From Acetobacteraceae bacterium (GTDB taxonomy: Bacteria > Pseudomonadota > Alphaproteobacteria > Acetobacterales > Acetobacteraceae), in contig CANJJS010000002.1 in the NCBI GenBank assembly GCA_947474705.1, positions 1 to 64,000 of the forward strand: a stretch of 64,000 bases of DNA. Direction: 5' to 3'. The position numbers and the translations under genes are program-made. Positions 19,335 through 28,016 of this stretch are shown here, in pieces. The notes under the pieces were generated by a model. That model did no database searches, was not told where the DNA came from, and saw only the letters and a program-made list of their open reading frames with translations. Every line of letters begins with the position of its first letter. The stretch's first letter is position 1.

Positions 19335-20093
19335 TCACCCCCGCCCGATATAGGGCATCTTCGTCGCCATCACCGTCATGAACTGCACATTCGCGTCCAG
19401 CGACAGGCTGGCCATGTACGCCACACCGCGCGCGACGTCGTTCACATCGATCCGCGCCTCCGCCTCCACCTTGCCGCTGGCCTGCAACCGTCCCCGCGCC
19501 GTGTCCTCGTTGCGCGCGGTCGCCGCGTTGCCGATGTCGATCTGACCGCAGGCGATGTCGAATTCCCTTCCATCCAGCGACAAAGAGCGCGTCAGCCCGG
19601 TCAAAGCATGTTTCGTCGCCGAATAGGGCGTCGAATTCCGCCGCGGCACATGCGCCGACACCGAGCCATTGTTGACGATCCGCCCGCCTCTGGGCGTCTG
19701 CGCCTTCATCATGCGAAACGCGTGCTGGGCGCACAGAAACGACCCCGTCAGATTCACCGCGACGACGTTGGTCCATTGCTCCAGCGTCAGGTCGTCGATC
19801 GGAATGTTCCGGGTGGTGATGCCGGCGTTGTTGAACAACAAATCGATACGCCCGTACGTCGTCCGGATCGTCTCGAACAACGCCGCGATCGACGCGGGAT
19901 CGGACACATCCGTGGGCACGACCAGCATCGCCGGCGCCGCCGCGCCCGCGAGCGCCGCGGTCTCCTCCAACATCTCCCGCCGGCGTCCGGCCAGCACGAC
20001 GGTAAACCCGTCCTTGTGCAACGCCAGCGCGGTGGCGCGGCCAATGCCGCTGCCGGCGCCCGTGATCGCGGCGATTTTCGGGGATTGATTCAT
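19335..20093 (-). CDS. Short-chain dehydrogenase/reductase (SDR)
   Basis: A 252-residue classical SDR. The NAD(P) motif is [18 protein letters not shown], followed by [11 protein letters not shown], then the catalytic Ser/Tyr/Lys in [21 protein letters not shown]. An Arg-rich segment after the first strand ([11 protein letters not shown]) suggests NADP preference. The ATG at 20093 has GAGG 10 bases upstream; an ATG at 20114 is possible. It diverges from the TauD-type gene with only 115 bases between starts. The substrate is not known. Confidence 0.88.
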   Translation of the reverse strand: MNQSPKIAAITGAGSGIGRATALALHKDGFTVVLAGRRREMLEETAALAGAAAPAMLVVPTDVSDPASIAALFETIRTTYGRIDLLFNNAGITTRNIPIDDLTLEQWTNVVAVNLTGSFLCAQHAFRMMKAQTPRGGRIVNNGSVSAHVPRRNSTPYSATKHALTGLTRSLSLDGREFDIACGQIDIGNAATARNEDTARGRLQASGKVEAEARIDVNDVARGVAYMASLSLDANVQFMTVMATKMPYIGRG

Positions 20094-20207
20094 CGGGGCG
20101 GTTCCTCGTGCCATGTTGACCATGGGCGAGTGTCCGACAGCGCGCGGCTTGGCGCAAACGCGCCGCGCGGTTACAGTCCGGGCCCCGTTCGAAAAGGAAA
20201 TCCGCCC

Positions 20208-21098
20208 ATGGCGATCTCGGTCCGGCCGTTGCACCCGCTGTTTTGCGCGGAGATCTCGGGCGCCGACACCGGATCGCCCATGGACGACGCCACCTTCGCG
20301 GAGATCCGCGCGGCGTTCGAGGCATATTCCGTCCTGATCTTTCGCGATCAAACCCTGTCCGACGAAACGCAAATCGCCTTCAGCCGGCGCTTCGGGCCGC
20401 TGGAAGTCGCGGGCAAGGCCAACCCGGCGACCGGCACGCCCTTCGCCCGGCAGTCCAATCTGGACATTCGCACCGGCGCGGTCATTCCGCCGGAAGACCG
20501 GCGGATGATTTACCAGAAAGGCAATTATCTCTGGCATTCCGACAGCTCCTTCAAACCGGTGCCGTCGCTGTGCTCGCTGCTCTCGGCGCGGATCGTGCCG
20601 CCGGAGGGCGGCAACACCGAATTCGCCTGCATGCGCGCCGCGTACGACGCGCTCGACGACGCCATGAAAGCGAAGCTGGAAGGCCTGGTCGTCGAACACA
20701 GCCTGGTCTACTCGCGCGGGACGATTTCCGATGTCGCGCTGACACCCGAAATGAAAGCGGAATTGCCGGGCGCGTGGCAGACCGCGACGCGCGTCAACCC
20801 GGTCAACGGACGAAAAGCGATTTACGCGGGGGCGCATGCCTCGCACGTCATTGGCTGGCCGCGAGAGGAAGGCCGGGCGGCGATCGCCTGGCTGAATGAA
20901 TTTTCGACACAGGAAAAATTCCGGTATTCCCATGCCTGGCGGGCGGGCGACCTGGTCATCTGGGACAACCGCGCGACGCTGCACCGGGCCACGGCGTACG
21001 ATACCGTGAAGCACAAGCGCCTGATGCAGCGCACGACCGTGGGCGATTCCGGACCCACCGTGGCGCAGCCGGAACGCTACGAACTGGCCGCCGAATAA
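20208..21098 (+). CDS. TauD/TfdA-family Fe(II)/2-oxoglutarate dioxygenase
   Basis: A 296-residue non-haem iron oxygenase. The metal site reads [20 protein letters not shown] (His and Asp of the HxD motif) with the distal histidine in [12 protein letters not shown], followed by an arginine (LMQRTTV) that binds 2-oxoglutarate. The [16 protein letters not shown] block is also typical. Family members act on taurine, 2,4-D-like acids and similar substrates; the substrate here cannot be told. The ATG at 20208 has a GAAAAGGAAA stretch 8-17 bases upstream. Confidence 0.88.
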   Translation: MAISVRPLHPLFCAEISGADTGSPMDDATFAEIRAAFEAYSVLIFRDQTLSDETQIAFSRRFGPLEVAGKANPATGTPFARQSNLDIRTGAVIPPEDRRMIYQKGNYLWHSDSSFKPVPSLCSLLSARIVPPEGGNTEFACMRAAYDALDDAMKAKLEGLVVEHSLVYSRGTISDVALTPEMKAELPGAWQTATRVNPVNGRKAIYAGAHASHVIGWPREEGRAAIAWLNEFSTQEKFRYSHAWRAGDLVIWDNRATLHRATAYDTVKHKRLMQRTTVGDSGPTVAQPERYELAAE

Positions 21099-21111
21099 GC
21101 GCGCGGCGATT

Positions 21112-21228
21112 GGGAGAGGAGATTTCGATCCCGGGGTTCCGCCCGGTACGGACCGGGCGGACCCCCAAGGCCGGCGCGCGTTTCCTCTGGCCAACCTCCG
21201 TCATAAGCGCTAACCCCGGGCCTCTCCC
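21112..21228. repeat. Nested palindrome between the dioxygenase and queD
   Basis: The arms are GGGAGAGG (21112-21119) and CCCGGGGTT (21130-21138) on the left. On the right AACCCCGGG (21212-21220) and CCTCTCCC (21221-21228) match them exactly. Inside is a second hairpin, GGGGTTCCGCCCGGT/ACCGGGCGGACCCC around 21133-21165, with one bulged T. It is unrelated to the six-copy family and occurs once. It might terminate the dioxygenase transcript or lead into queD. Confidence 0.6.
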
Positions 21229-21253
21229 TGACCCCTTGGGCGGAGTCCGGCCC

Positions 21254-21811
21254 GTGTTCCAACTCGTCTTCAGCCGCCGTTTCGCGATGGCGCACCGTCT
21301 GACCGCCGGTGCCTCGGAAAAATGCGCGATCCCGCATGGGCATAACGAAATCGCCACGGTCACGCTCCGCGCCACGAAACCCGAACGTCTCGACGGCCAC
21401 GCCAACATGGTGGAACCCTTCGCGCGCGCGAAAGCCCTCTGGCACCGCTGGATCGACGACGCACTGGACCATGCCCTGCAACTCGCGGAAACCGATCCGC
21501 TGCTGGACTGGTTCGCCGCGCGAGAACCGCACCGCCTGGCCCGCATCCTGACCACGCCCGGCGACCCCACCACCGAAATCCTGGCCTGCTGCCTGATGGC
21601 GAAGCTGAACGCCTTCCTCGCGGACGACGGCGGCCGCCTCGCCTGCGCCGCGATCCGGCTGGAGGAAACCCCAACCAACGTCGTGACCTTCGAGGGCGAT
21701 CCCCTCGAATTCCTGCCGCTCGCACGCCTCGCCACGCCCTGGTGGCGCCGCGCGGACATGACGATCAACGATTTCGCGCCTAAACCCAGACTGGCGGCGG
21801 CAACGGCATGA
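21254..21811 (+). CDS. queD: 6-carboxy-tetrahydropterin synthase QueD
   Basis: A 185-residue enzyme of the queuosine pathway, turning dihydroneopterin triphosphate into 6-carboxy-tetrahydropterin. Zinc-binding and catalytic residues are seen in RRFAMAHRL and EKCAIPHGHNEIATVTLRAT, where the Cys-x3-HGH pattern marks QueD. The N-terminus VFQLVFSRRFAMAH fits GTG at 21254, with GGAG 8 bases upstream. The open frame to 21110 is spurious and crosses the palindrome. It overlaps queE by ATGA. Confidence 0.9.
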   Translation: MFQLVFSRRFAMAHRLTAGASEKCAIPHGHNEIATVTLRATKPERLDGHANMVEPFARAKALWHRWIDDALDHALQLAETDPLLDWFAAREPHRLARILTTPGDPTTEILACCLMAKLNAFLADDGGRLACAAIRLEETPTNVVTFEGDPLEFLPLARLATPWWRRADMTINDFAPKPRLAAATA

Positions 21812-22446
21812 GCTACGCGGTCAAGGAAATTTTCTACACGCTCCAGGGCGAGGGCATGCAGGCGGGCCGGCCCGCCGTGTTTTGCCGCTTCGCCGGCTGC
21901 AATCTCTGGACGGGCCGCGAGGAAGATCGCGCCACCGCCATCTGCCAGTTCTGCGACACCGATTTCGTCGGCATGGACGGCACCGGCGGCGGCCGCTTCG
22001 ACACCGCCGAAGCCCTCGCCAGCGCCATCGCCGCCGAATGGCCCGCTTTGCCCGGCGGCAAACCCTTCGTCGTCTGCACCGGCGGCGAGCCCTTGCTGCA
22101 ACTCGACACAGCCCTGGTCGCCGCGCTCCACGCACGCGGCTTCGAGGTCGCGATCGAAACCAACGGCACACTCCGCCCAGAGGCCGAAGGCATCGACTGG
22201 ATCTGCGTCAGCCCCAAAGCCGGCGCGCCGCTGAACCTGACGGCGGGCAGCGAGCTGAAACTGATCCTGCCGCAACCGGGCATCGACACCGCCATGCTCG
22301 AAACGCTTGACTTCCAATATTTCCTGGTCCAGCCGATGGACAGCCCGACGCGGATCGAAAACACCCGCGCGGCGGTCGATTTCTGCCTGACCCATCCGAA
22401 ATGGCGCCTGAGCATTCAGACCCATAAACATCTCGGCATTCGCTGA
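21808..22446 (+). CDS. queE: 7-carboxy-7-deazaguanine synthase QueE
   Basis: A 212-residue radical-SAM enzyme, the second step toward preQ0. The start is MSYAVKEIFYTLQGEGMQAG. The iron-sulfur site has the long spacing typical of QueE: FCRFAGCNLWTGREE, then ICQFCDTDFVG (C-x14-C-x2-C). CTGGEPLLQL binds SAM, and FEVAIETNGTL follows. Coupled to queD by ATGA. The other queuosine genes (queC, queF, tgt) are not in this window. Confidence 0.95.
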   Translation: MSYAVKEIFYTLQGEGMQAGRPAVFCRFAGCNLWTGREEDRATAICQFCDTDFVGMDGTGGGRFDTAEALASAIAAEWPALPGGKPFVVCTGGEPLLQLDTALVAALHARGFEVAIETNGTLRPEAEGIDWICVSPKAGAPLNLTAGSELKLILPQPGIDTAMLETLDFQYFLVQPMDSPTRIENTRAAVDFCLTHPKWRLSIQTHKHLGIR

Positions 22447-22477
22447 ACCGGCGCATTCCGAAAGCACCGGGGATTCC

Positions 22478-23518
22478 ATGCGCGCGACCGGTCTCTTCGA
22501 CATTCAGGTCAACGGCTACGCCGGAGTCGATTTCAACAGCTCCGCGCTCACGCCCGACGCGCTCGACCACGCGCTGCACGCGATGCTGCGCGCGGGCGTC
22601 ACGCAGTGCCTGCCGACGCTGATCACCGCCACCGAGGCCGATCTGACGGCACGGCTCCAGGCGCTCGACCGCGCCGTCCGGACCAGCCGGCTGGGGCGGG
22701 CGATGGTGCCGGGCCTGCATTTGGAAGGGCCGTTTCTCAATCCCACGCCGGGCTATGCCGGGTGCCACCCCGCCGCCGCGATGGTTCCGCCCGATCCCGC
22801 CTTGCTGGCCCGTCTGGTGGCGGCAACGGCGACGCCCATCCGCCTTCTGACACTGGCGCCCGAGCAGCCCGGCGCGCTCGCCGCGATCCATTGGGCGCGC
22901 GCCCATGACATCGTCGCCGCCATGGGCCACACCGCCGCGGACCACGACGACATCGCCGCCGCGGCCGCCGCCGGTCTCACCCTCAGCACCCATCTGGGCA
23001 ACGCGCTGCCCCAGCCGCAACCGAAATTCCTCAACCCGCTGATGGCGCAACTGGCCGAGGACCGGCTACATGCCAGCTTCATCGCCGACGGCATTCATAT
23101 TCCGCCACTTGTGCTGAAGGTTCTGCTGCGCGCCAAGGGCTTCGCGCGCTGCATTCTGACCACCGACGCCACCGCCGCCGCCGATACCCCGCCCGGCCTT
23201 TACGACTTCGCGGGCATGCGGATCGAGCATGCCGCCGACGGATCGGTGCGCGTGCCCGGCAGCGAGGTTCTGGCGGGCTCGGCCCTCCGGCTGGACCAGG
23301 CGATCCGCAACCTCGCCGCCTGGTCGTTGGCCACGGCGGAGGAAGCCCACGACATGGCGTCGGCGCATCCGGCGGCGCTGATGGGGATGTGGCGGGTGCC
23401 GGGTTACGTCGAATGGGACGAGGATTTGTTCCCTTGGCGCGTCGAAATCGGCGACATCGCGGTGGAAAATCCCTTGGCCGGGCCGGGAACCGGCGAAGCG
23501 GGAGAGAGGGGCTCTTAA
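22478..23518 (+). CDS. nagA: N-acetylglucosamine-6-phosphate deacetylase
   Basis: A 346-residue amidohydrolase that removes acetate from GlcNAc-6-phosphate. Features: FDIQVNGYAGVDFNS, GVTQCLPTLITA, GLHLEGPFLNP, the HTAADH metal-site region, STHLGNALP and CILTTDATAAAD with the catalytic aspartate. The ATG is 32 bases past queE. Slightly short for the family, which averages about 380; it lacks the N-terminal strand with HxH, a pattern known in the mono-metal type. No nagB or PTS gene is near. Confidence 0.88.
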   Translation: MRATGLFDIQVNGYAGVDFNSSALTPDALDHALHAMLRAGVTQCLPTLITATEADLTARLQALDRAVRTSRLGRAMVPGLHLEGPFLNPTPGYAGCHPAAAMVPPDPALLARLVAATATPIRLLTLAPEQPGALAAIHWARAHDIVAAMGHTAADHDDIAAAAAAGLTLSTHLGNALPQPQPKFLNPLMAQLAEDRLHASFIADGIHIPPLVLKVLLRAKGFARCILTTDATAAADTPPGLYDFAGMRIEHAADGSVRVPGSEVLAGSALRLDQAIRNLAAWSLATAEEAHDMASAHPAALMGMWRVPGYVEWDEDLFPWRVEIGDIAVENPLAGPGTGEAGERGS

Positions 23519-23531
23519 AGCGTGGCGGCAC

Positions 23532-23563
23532 GTCTCGCGCGCGATGACCCGCGCGCGCGAGAC
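23532..23563. terminator. 12-bp perfect hairpin between convergent genes
   Basis: GTCTCGCGCGCG (23532-23543) and CGCGCGCGAGAC (23552-23563) form a perfect 12-bp stem, 14 bases after the nagA stop and before the convergent CoA-transferase end. There is no T tract on either strand, so the call rests on position and stem strength. Confidence 0.45.
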
Positions 23564-23655
23564 TATCGACCGGAGGGCAACCGGACGACAGTCGCGGGCC
23601 CGACCGGTCCACCGGGCATGGCACACCGGCGGGCCGGCCGTTCCCGCGCCCGAAC

Positions 23656-25080
23656 TCACTCCCGCGGCAACCAAACCGCCTCCGACGTCCCCAGCTCGCC
23701 CGCCGGGAAATCCCACCGCATCGGCGCCCCGAACACCGCGACCGGCGGCCGCATCCGGTGTGCCGGCCCCCAGGCGGTGGCTTCCGTCTCCGTCTGAAAA
23801 TCCGCCGCGTCCGCCGGCGCCATGCCCGCGCCAGGCGCGCCGATCGGCCCCGAGGCCAGCAATGCCGCGACCCGCGCCAAAGACGTCCGCGCCGCCAGCC
23901 CCGCGCCCGAGGCGAACCGCCGGGCCAGACCCCGCGCCACCGCCGCCGCGACGATATACCCGGCCGCGTGGTCCAGGGCCTGCACCGGCAGAGGCGTCGG
24001 CCGAACGGCGCCGAATCGCCGCATCCCCTCGGCCGCGATCCCCGAACTCATCTGCACCAGGCTGTCGAAGCCGCGCCGCTCCCGCCACGGCCCGGTCCAG
24101 CCATAGGCGTCGTGGCACACATCGATCAGACCGGGCCGGATCGCCCGCCGTGCGGCCTCGTGCAAACCGAGCCGCGCCAGGGCGCCGGGCCGGTAGCCAT
24201 GCACCAGCACATCCGCGTCCGCCAACAGACCCCGGAACACCGCCATGTCGCGTGACTGACGCAAATCCAGCCGCGCGCACCGCTTGCCCAGAGTCACACC
24301 GGGCAGCAGCGCCGGCTCGTCCCACCAGGGCGAATCGATCCGCAGCACATCCGCGCCGTACCCCGCCAGAAACCGCGTCGCCACCGGCCCGGCCAGCACA
24401 CGGGTCAGATCCAGCACGCGAATCCCCGCCAAAGGCCGGCCCGCCACCGGGGGCTCCACCGGGCCCTCCACCGGGGCCGAACAGCGGACCGGCGCGGCGG
24501 CCCGGTCCTCGAACCAAACCGGCGGCTCGGCGGCGACGGCGGCGCCATTGGCATGCGCCCGCCAGGCCGCCATGTCGCGCATCGCCGCGGCGCATCCGCC
24601 GTCCGCCACGACCGCGGCCTCCAACGCATACGCCGCCCATCCCGCGACCGCGCGCGTCACCGCGTCCTTGTCGCCGTCCACGCCGAGCACCCGTAGCGCC
24701 GCCGCCCGGTGATGCGGGGCGTTGGTATGCAGCCGGATCCAGCCATCCGAGGTCCGGTAATCCCCCGCGATCGGATCCCAGGCCGGCGGCGGCGCCCATC
24801 CCACCGGCGCGAAATCGGTGCCGAACCACAACGCCGCCAGGCGCCGATTTACCTCGACCGCCGGCGCCGCCCCGCCTTGGCCGGCGGCCACGCAATCGGC
24901 GATCGCCAGCCCCGCCACCCCGATCGACGCCGCCGCCAGATCGCCCACGGCGAAGGCCGAACAAGGATCGCCCTCCCCCAGAAAGCGCAATCGGTCCAGG
25001 GCCGGCGGCGCACCGCCCAAAGCGGTCCAAACGATTCGGGCGAACCCGTCTTTGGGCGAATTCACGTCAATCGCGGTCAT
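23656..25080 (-). CDS. Family III CoA-transferase (CaiB-like), apparently permuted
   Basis: A 474-residue protein. Residues about 216-430 hold the CaiB/BaiF N-terminal signature: AGIRVLDLTRVLAGPVATRF, then GADVLRIDSP, then RPGLIDVCHDAYGWTGPW, and a FDSLVQMSSGIA block. The first 200 residues (YRTSDGWIRLHTNAPHHRAA) look like the part that normally follows this signature. So the order seems reversed compared with ordinary members, which start with the VLDLTR block. The enzyme moves CoA between carboxylic acids. It is divergent from the HTH-citrate synthase gene with a 147-base AT-richer gap between. Donor and acceptor are unknown. Confidence 0.78.
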   Translation of the reverse strand: MTAIDVNSPKDGFARIVWTALGGAPPALDRLRFLGEGDPCSAFAVGDLAAASIGVAGLAIADCVAAGQGGAAPAVEVNRRLAALWFGTDFAPVGWAPPPAWDPIAGDYRTSDGWIRLHTNAPHHRAAALRVLGVDGDKDAVTRAVAGWAAYALEAAVVADGGCAAAMRDMAAWRAHANGAAVAAEPPVWFEDRAAAPVRCSAPVEGPVEPPVAGRPLAGIRVLDLTRVLAGPVATRFLAGYGADVLRIDSPWWDEPALLPGVTLGKRCARLDLRQSRDMAVFRGLLADADVLVHGYRPGALARLGLHEAARRAIRPGLIDVCHDAYGWTGPWRERRGFDSLVQMSSGIAAEGMRRFGAVRPTPLPVQALDHAAGYIVAAAVARGLARRFASGAGLAARTSLARVAALLASGPIGAPGAGMAPADAADFQTETEATAWGPAHRMRPPVAVFGAPMRWDFPAGELGTSEAVWLPRE

Positions 25081-25227
25081 GTCCGATACTCCTGTTCCAG
25101 GCGATCCCTCGCGCGGCCAAGGGCCAATCGGGGATGGTTCCCCGGAGGCCTGGACGCGAGAACAATCGGCCCGGCATCGTCCGTCAATCTTGATTAAGAC
25201 GATCGATATATATTAACGGGCCCGGAC

Positions 25228-26637
25228 ATGGTCGCCCTCCTCTCCGCCGCCGAAGCCGCGCGCCAACCCGGGGTCTCCCGCCAGACCCTCTACGCCTATG
25301 TCAGCCGCGGCCTGCTGCGCGCCCATGCCGCCGAAGACACCCGCCAACGCCGCTACGACGCGGCCGCCGTCGCCCGCCTCGCCGCCGAACACGGCCGCGG
25401 ACGCAAGCCGAAAGACGTCGCCAAAGCCACCCTCGACTGGGGCACGCCGGTGCTGGAATCGGCGATCGCGGCGATCAGGAATGGCCGCCTCTGGTATCGT
25501 GGCGTCGACGCCATCGCCCTCGCGCGCACCGCCTCGGTCGAGGAGGTGGCGGCGCTGCTCTGGAACCTTCCCCTCTCCGCCGCCTTCCCGCCCCCCTTCG
25601 CCCTCCCGCCCGGCTTCTCTCCTTCCCCCGCCGCGACACCCATGCCCCACATGGCCGCGCTCCGCGCCCATTACGCCAACACATCGCTCGAAGACTCGCT
25701 GCTCCCGCTTCTCGCCGCCACCACCTCCGACGACGCCACCGCCTCCTGGCGCCAGGACCCCGTCCGGCTGGCGGAAGGCCGCGGCGAACTGCTTCGCGCC
25801 CTCGCCGCCCTGCTCGCGGGCGCCTCCCCCGATTTCCGCCCCCTCCATTTATTCCTCGGTGCCTCCTGGGCGCTCGATCCCATCGGCACCGATCTGCTGC
25901 GCATGGCGATCGTCCTGTGCGCCGACCACGAGCTGAACGCCTCCAGCTTCACCGCCCGCTGCATCGCCTCCACCGGCGCCAGCGTCCGCGCCGCGGTCCT
26001 TGGCGGCCTCGCCACGCTCAGCGGTCCCCGCCATGGCGGCATGACCGCGCGGATCGAAACCTTCTGGCGAGGACTGGATCCCCGCGATCCCGCGACATCG
26101 CTGCGCCGCCGCCTGGCCGCGGGCGAGGACCTCCCAGGCTTCGGTCACCCCCTTTACCCCGACGGCGACGCCCGCGCCGCGGCATTGCTGGAACACATCG
26201 CCCCCATATCCGAGGAGACCCGCGCGCTGGCCGCCGCCGCCTGGGATCTGACGGGACTCCGGCCCAATATCGACTTCGCCCTGGTCGCGCTTCGCCGGCA
26301 CCTCCATCTGCCCGGCGGCGCCGCCTTTGGCCTCTTCGCGCTGGGCCGCTGCATCGGCTGGATCGCCCATGCCCTGGAACAACGCGAAACCGGCCAACTC
26401 ATCCGGCCCCGCGCGGTCTACACCGGCCCGCCGATCGAACCGGCTTCGCGATCCGGGCGTCCCGAGAGCAGGGGCGGGCTAAGCCCCGAGGCCCGATCCG
26501 TCCGCCCCAGGCCAATCGGGCGAAGGAAGGAAAGCCTTGAGGCTCCGCCCCCGAGAGCCGCGAAGCGGATCGCGCCCGCGAGGGCTTTGCCCCTCGACCC
26601 CACCAGAGCGGGGGCCCTGGACCCGTTTAATGGGTGA
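25228..26637 (+). CDS. Citrate synthase-like enzyme with N-terminal HTH domain
   Basis: A 469-residue protein: a MerR-type helix-turn-helix (LSAAEAARQPGVSRQTLYAY, about 5-50) fused to a citrate synthase fold. All three catalytic residues of the family appear: His in CADHELNASSFTARCIAS, His in LSGPRHGGMTARIE, and Asp in LRPNIDFALVALRRHL. The natural ending is expected near RPRAVYTGPP (about residue 410). The following 60 residues continue into repeat copy C, which provides at least the last 40 codons and the stop. It may regulate its own divergent promoter; that is inference. Divergent from the CoA-transferase. Confidence 0.83.
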   Translation: MVALLSAAEAARQPGVSRQTLYAYVSRGLLRAHAAEDTRQRRYDAAAVARLAAEHGRGRKPKDVAKATLDWGTPVLESAIAAIRNGRLWYRGVDAIALARTASVEEVAALLWNLPLSAAFPPPFALPPGFSPSPAATPMPHMAALRAHYANTSLEDSLLPLLAATTSDDATASWRQDPVRLAEGRGELLRALAALLAGASPDFRPLHLFLGASWALDPIGTDLLRMAIVLCADHELNASSFTARCIASTGASVRAAVLGGLATLSGPRHGGMTARIETFWRGLDPRDPATSLRRRLAAGEDLPGFGHPLYPDGDARAAALLEHIAPISEETRALAAAAWDLTGLRPNIDFALVALRRHLHLPGGAAFGLFALGRCIGWIAHALEQRETGQLIRPRAVYTGPPIEPASRSGRPESRGGLSPEARSVRPRPIGRRKESLEAPPPRAAKRIAPARALPLDPTRAGALDPFNG

Positions 26638-26809
26638 GATGAAGAAGGGGGCCTATCGAGGTGGTTCAACCGCCACGGTAGGCCCCCTTCTTCATCTCAC
26701 CCAACAGATGGCATCCAAGGCCCTGCCTTGGCGGGGGTTGAGGGGGCGGAGCCCCCCACGGGGTCCGGGGCGGAGCCCTGGGACTCTCTTCCTTCGCCCG
26801 ATTGGCCTG
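26508..26809. repeat. Long palindromic element, copy C
   Basis: Terminal inverted repeats match perfectly over CAGGCCAATCGGGCGAAGG. The centre is GGGTGAGATGAAGAAGGG with a partner ending CATCTCACCC. The GTG/CAC exchange relative to copy A is paired on both arms, a compensatory change. The citrate synthase-like ORF runs in from the left and stops inside at 26637. Confidence 0.9.
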
Positions 26810-26885
26810 CGTCCGCCCCCCGTCTCTGGCCGGGCACGCGCGGTTCGTGGCAGGAAGACACCGGATCAGACAGGGACAACTCAGA

Positions 26886-28016
26886 ATGGACGCGAACCAG
26901 CTCCCCTTCGACGCCGAGGCGATGTTGACCGGCCTGCGCGAATGGGTCGAGTGCGAGAGCCCGACCTACGACGCCGCCGCCGTCAATCGGATGATGGACA
27001 TCGCGGGCCGGGCGCTGGTCGTGGCCGGCGCGCGGATCGAGCGGATCGCGGGCCGCATGGGCTTCGGCGATTGCGTGCGCGCGACCTTTCCCCATCCCAC
27101 CCCGCATGTGCCCGGCATTCTCGCGATGGGCCACCTGGACACCGTCCATCCCCTCGGAACCCTGGGCACCCTCCCCTTCCGCCGCGAGGGCAACAAAGCC
27201 TGGGGGCCGGGCATTTTGGACATGAAGGGCGGCAATTTCCTGACGCTGGAAGCGTTGCGCCAACTGGCCCATGCCGGCGTGGCGACGAAGCTGCCGGTGA
27301 CGATGCTGTTCACCTCCGACGAGGAAGTCGGCAGCCCCTCCACCCGCGATCTGATCGAAGCCGAAGCCGCGCGCCACAAATACGTTCTGATCCCGGAACC
27401 CGCGCGCGCGGATGGCGGGGTCGTGACGGGACGTTACGCCATCGCGCGCTTCAACATGGAAGCAACGGGCGTGCCGAGCCACGCCGGCGCCCGGCTGGCC
27501 GAGGGACGTTCGGCGATCCGCGAAATGGCCCGCAAAATCGTCGAAATCGAGGACATGACCACGGAAGATTGTACCTTCTCGGTCGGCGTCATCCACGGCG
27601 GGCAATGGGTGAATTGCGTGACAACCATCTGTTCCGGCGAGGTTCTGAGCATGGCGAAACGCCAGGAAGACCTCGACCGCGGTGTCGCCGCGATGCTGGC
27701 GTTGCGGGCGTCGTCGAACGAAATTCAGTTCCGGGTCACCCGCGGCGTCACCCGTCCGGTGTGGGAAGCAAGCCCGGCGGGAATGGCCTTGTACGAAGTG
27801 GCCAAGGGAATCGCCGCGGAACTTGGTTTTTTTATCAATCCGCAGAGTTCTGGCGGCGGCTCCGACGGCAATTTCACCGGCGCCATGGGCGTGCCGACGC
27901 TGGACGGTCTGGGCGTCGCGGGCGCGGGCGCGCACACGCTGGACGAGCATATTCTGGTCGATAGTCTGGCTTACCGCGGGAAATTGATGGCGGGGATGCT
28001 GGCGGCGCTGAATTAG
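26886..28016 (+). CDS. M20-family metallopeptidase (glutamate carboxypeptidase-like)
   Basis: A 376-residue zinc hydrolase, close to CPG2/ArgE/DapE. Metal ligands are visible: LAMGHLDTVHPLG (His, Asp), WGPGILDMKGGNFL (Asp), FTSDEEVGSPSTRDL (catalytic Glu and metal Glu), LIPEPAR, and GAGAHTLDEHI (His) near the end. GVPSHAGARLAEG is the dimerisation-domain motif. No signal peptide is seen, so it may be cytoplasmic. Its stop overlaps the convergent luciferase-like gene by 4 bases. The substrate is unknown. Confidence 0.88.
   Translation: MDANQLPFDAEAMLTGLREWVECESPTYDAAAVNRMMDIAGRALVVAGARIERIAGRMGFGDCVRATFPHPTPHVPGILAMGHLDTVHPLGTLGTLPFRREGNKAWGPGILDMKGGNFLTLEALRQLAHAGVATKLPVTMLFTSDEEVGSPSTRDLIEAEAARHKYVLIPEPARADGGVVTGRYAIARFNMEATGVPSHAGARLAEGRSAIREMARKIVEIEDMTTEDCTFSVGVIHGGQWVNCVTTICSGEVLSMAKRQEDLDRGVAAMLALRASSNEIQFRVTRGVTRPVWEASPAGMALYEVAKGIAAELGFFINPQSSGGGSDGNFTGAMGVPTLDGLGVAGAGAHTLDEHILVDSLAYRGKLMAGMLAALN

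Noticed and set aside
18682-20325. 547-codon minus-strand frame across the repeat, SDR and DAHP synthase leader
   Set aside because: It crosses copy B and the well-supported SDR in a different frame with repetitive Arg/Ala content; no family resemblance.
21099-21253. preQ1 riboswitch in front of queD
   Set aside because: The leader is a nested palindrome with no preQ1-I, -II or -III pattern; its length and pairing do not fit.
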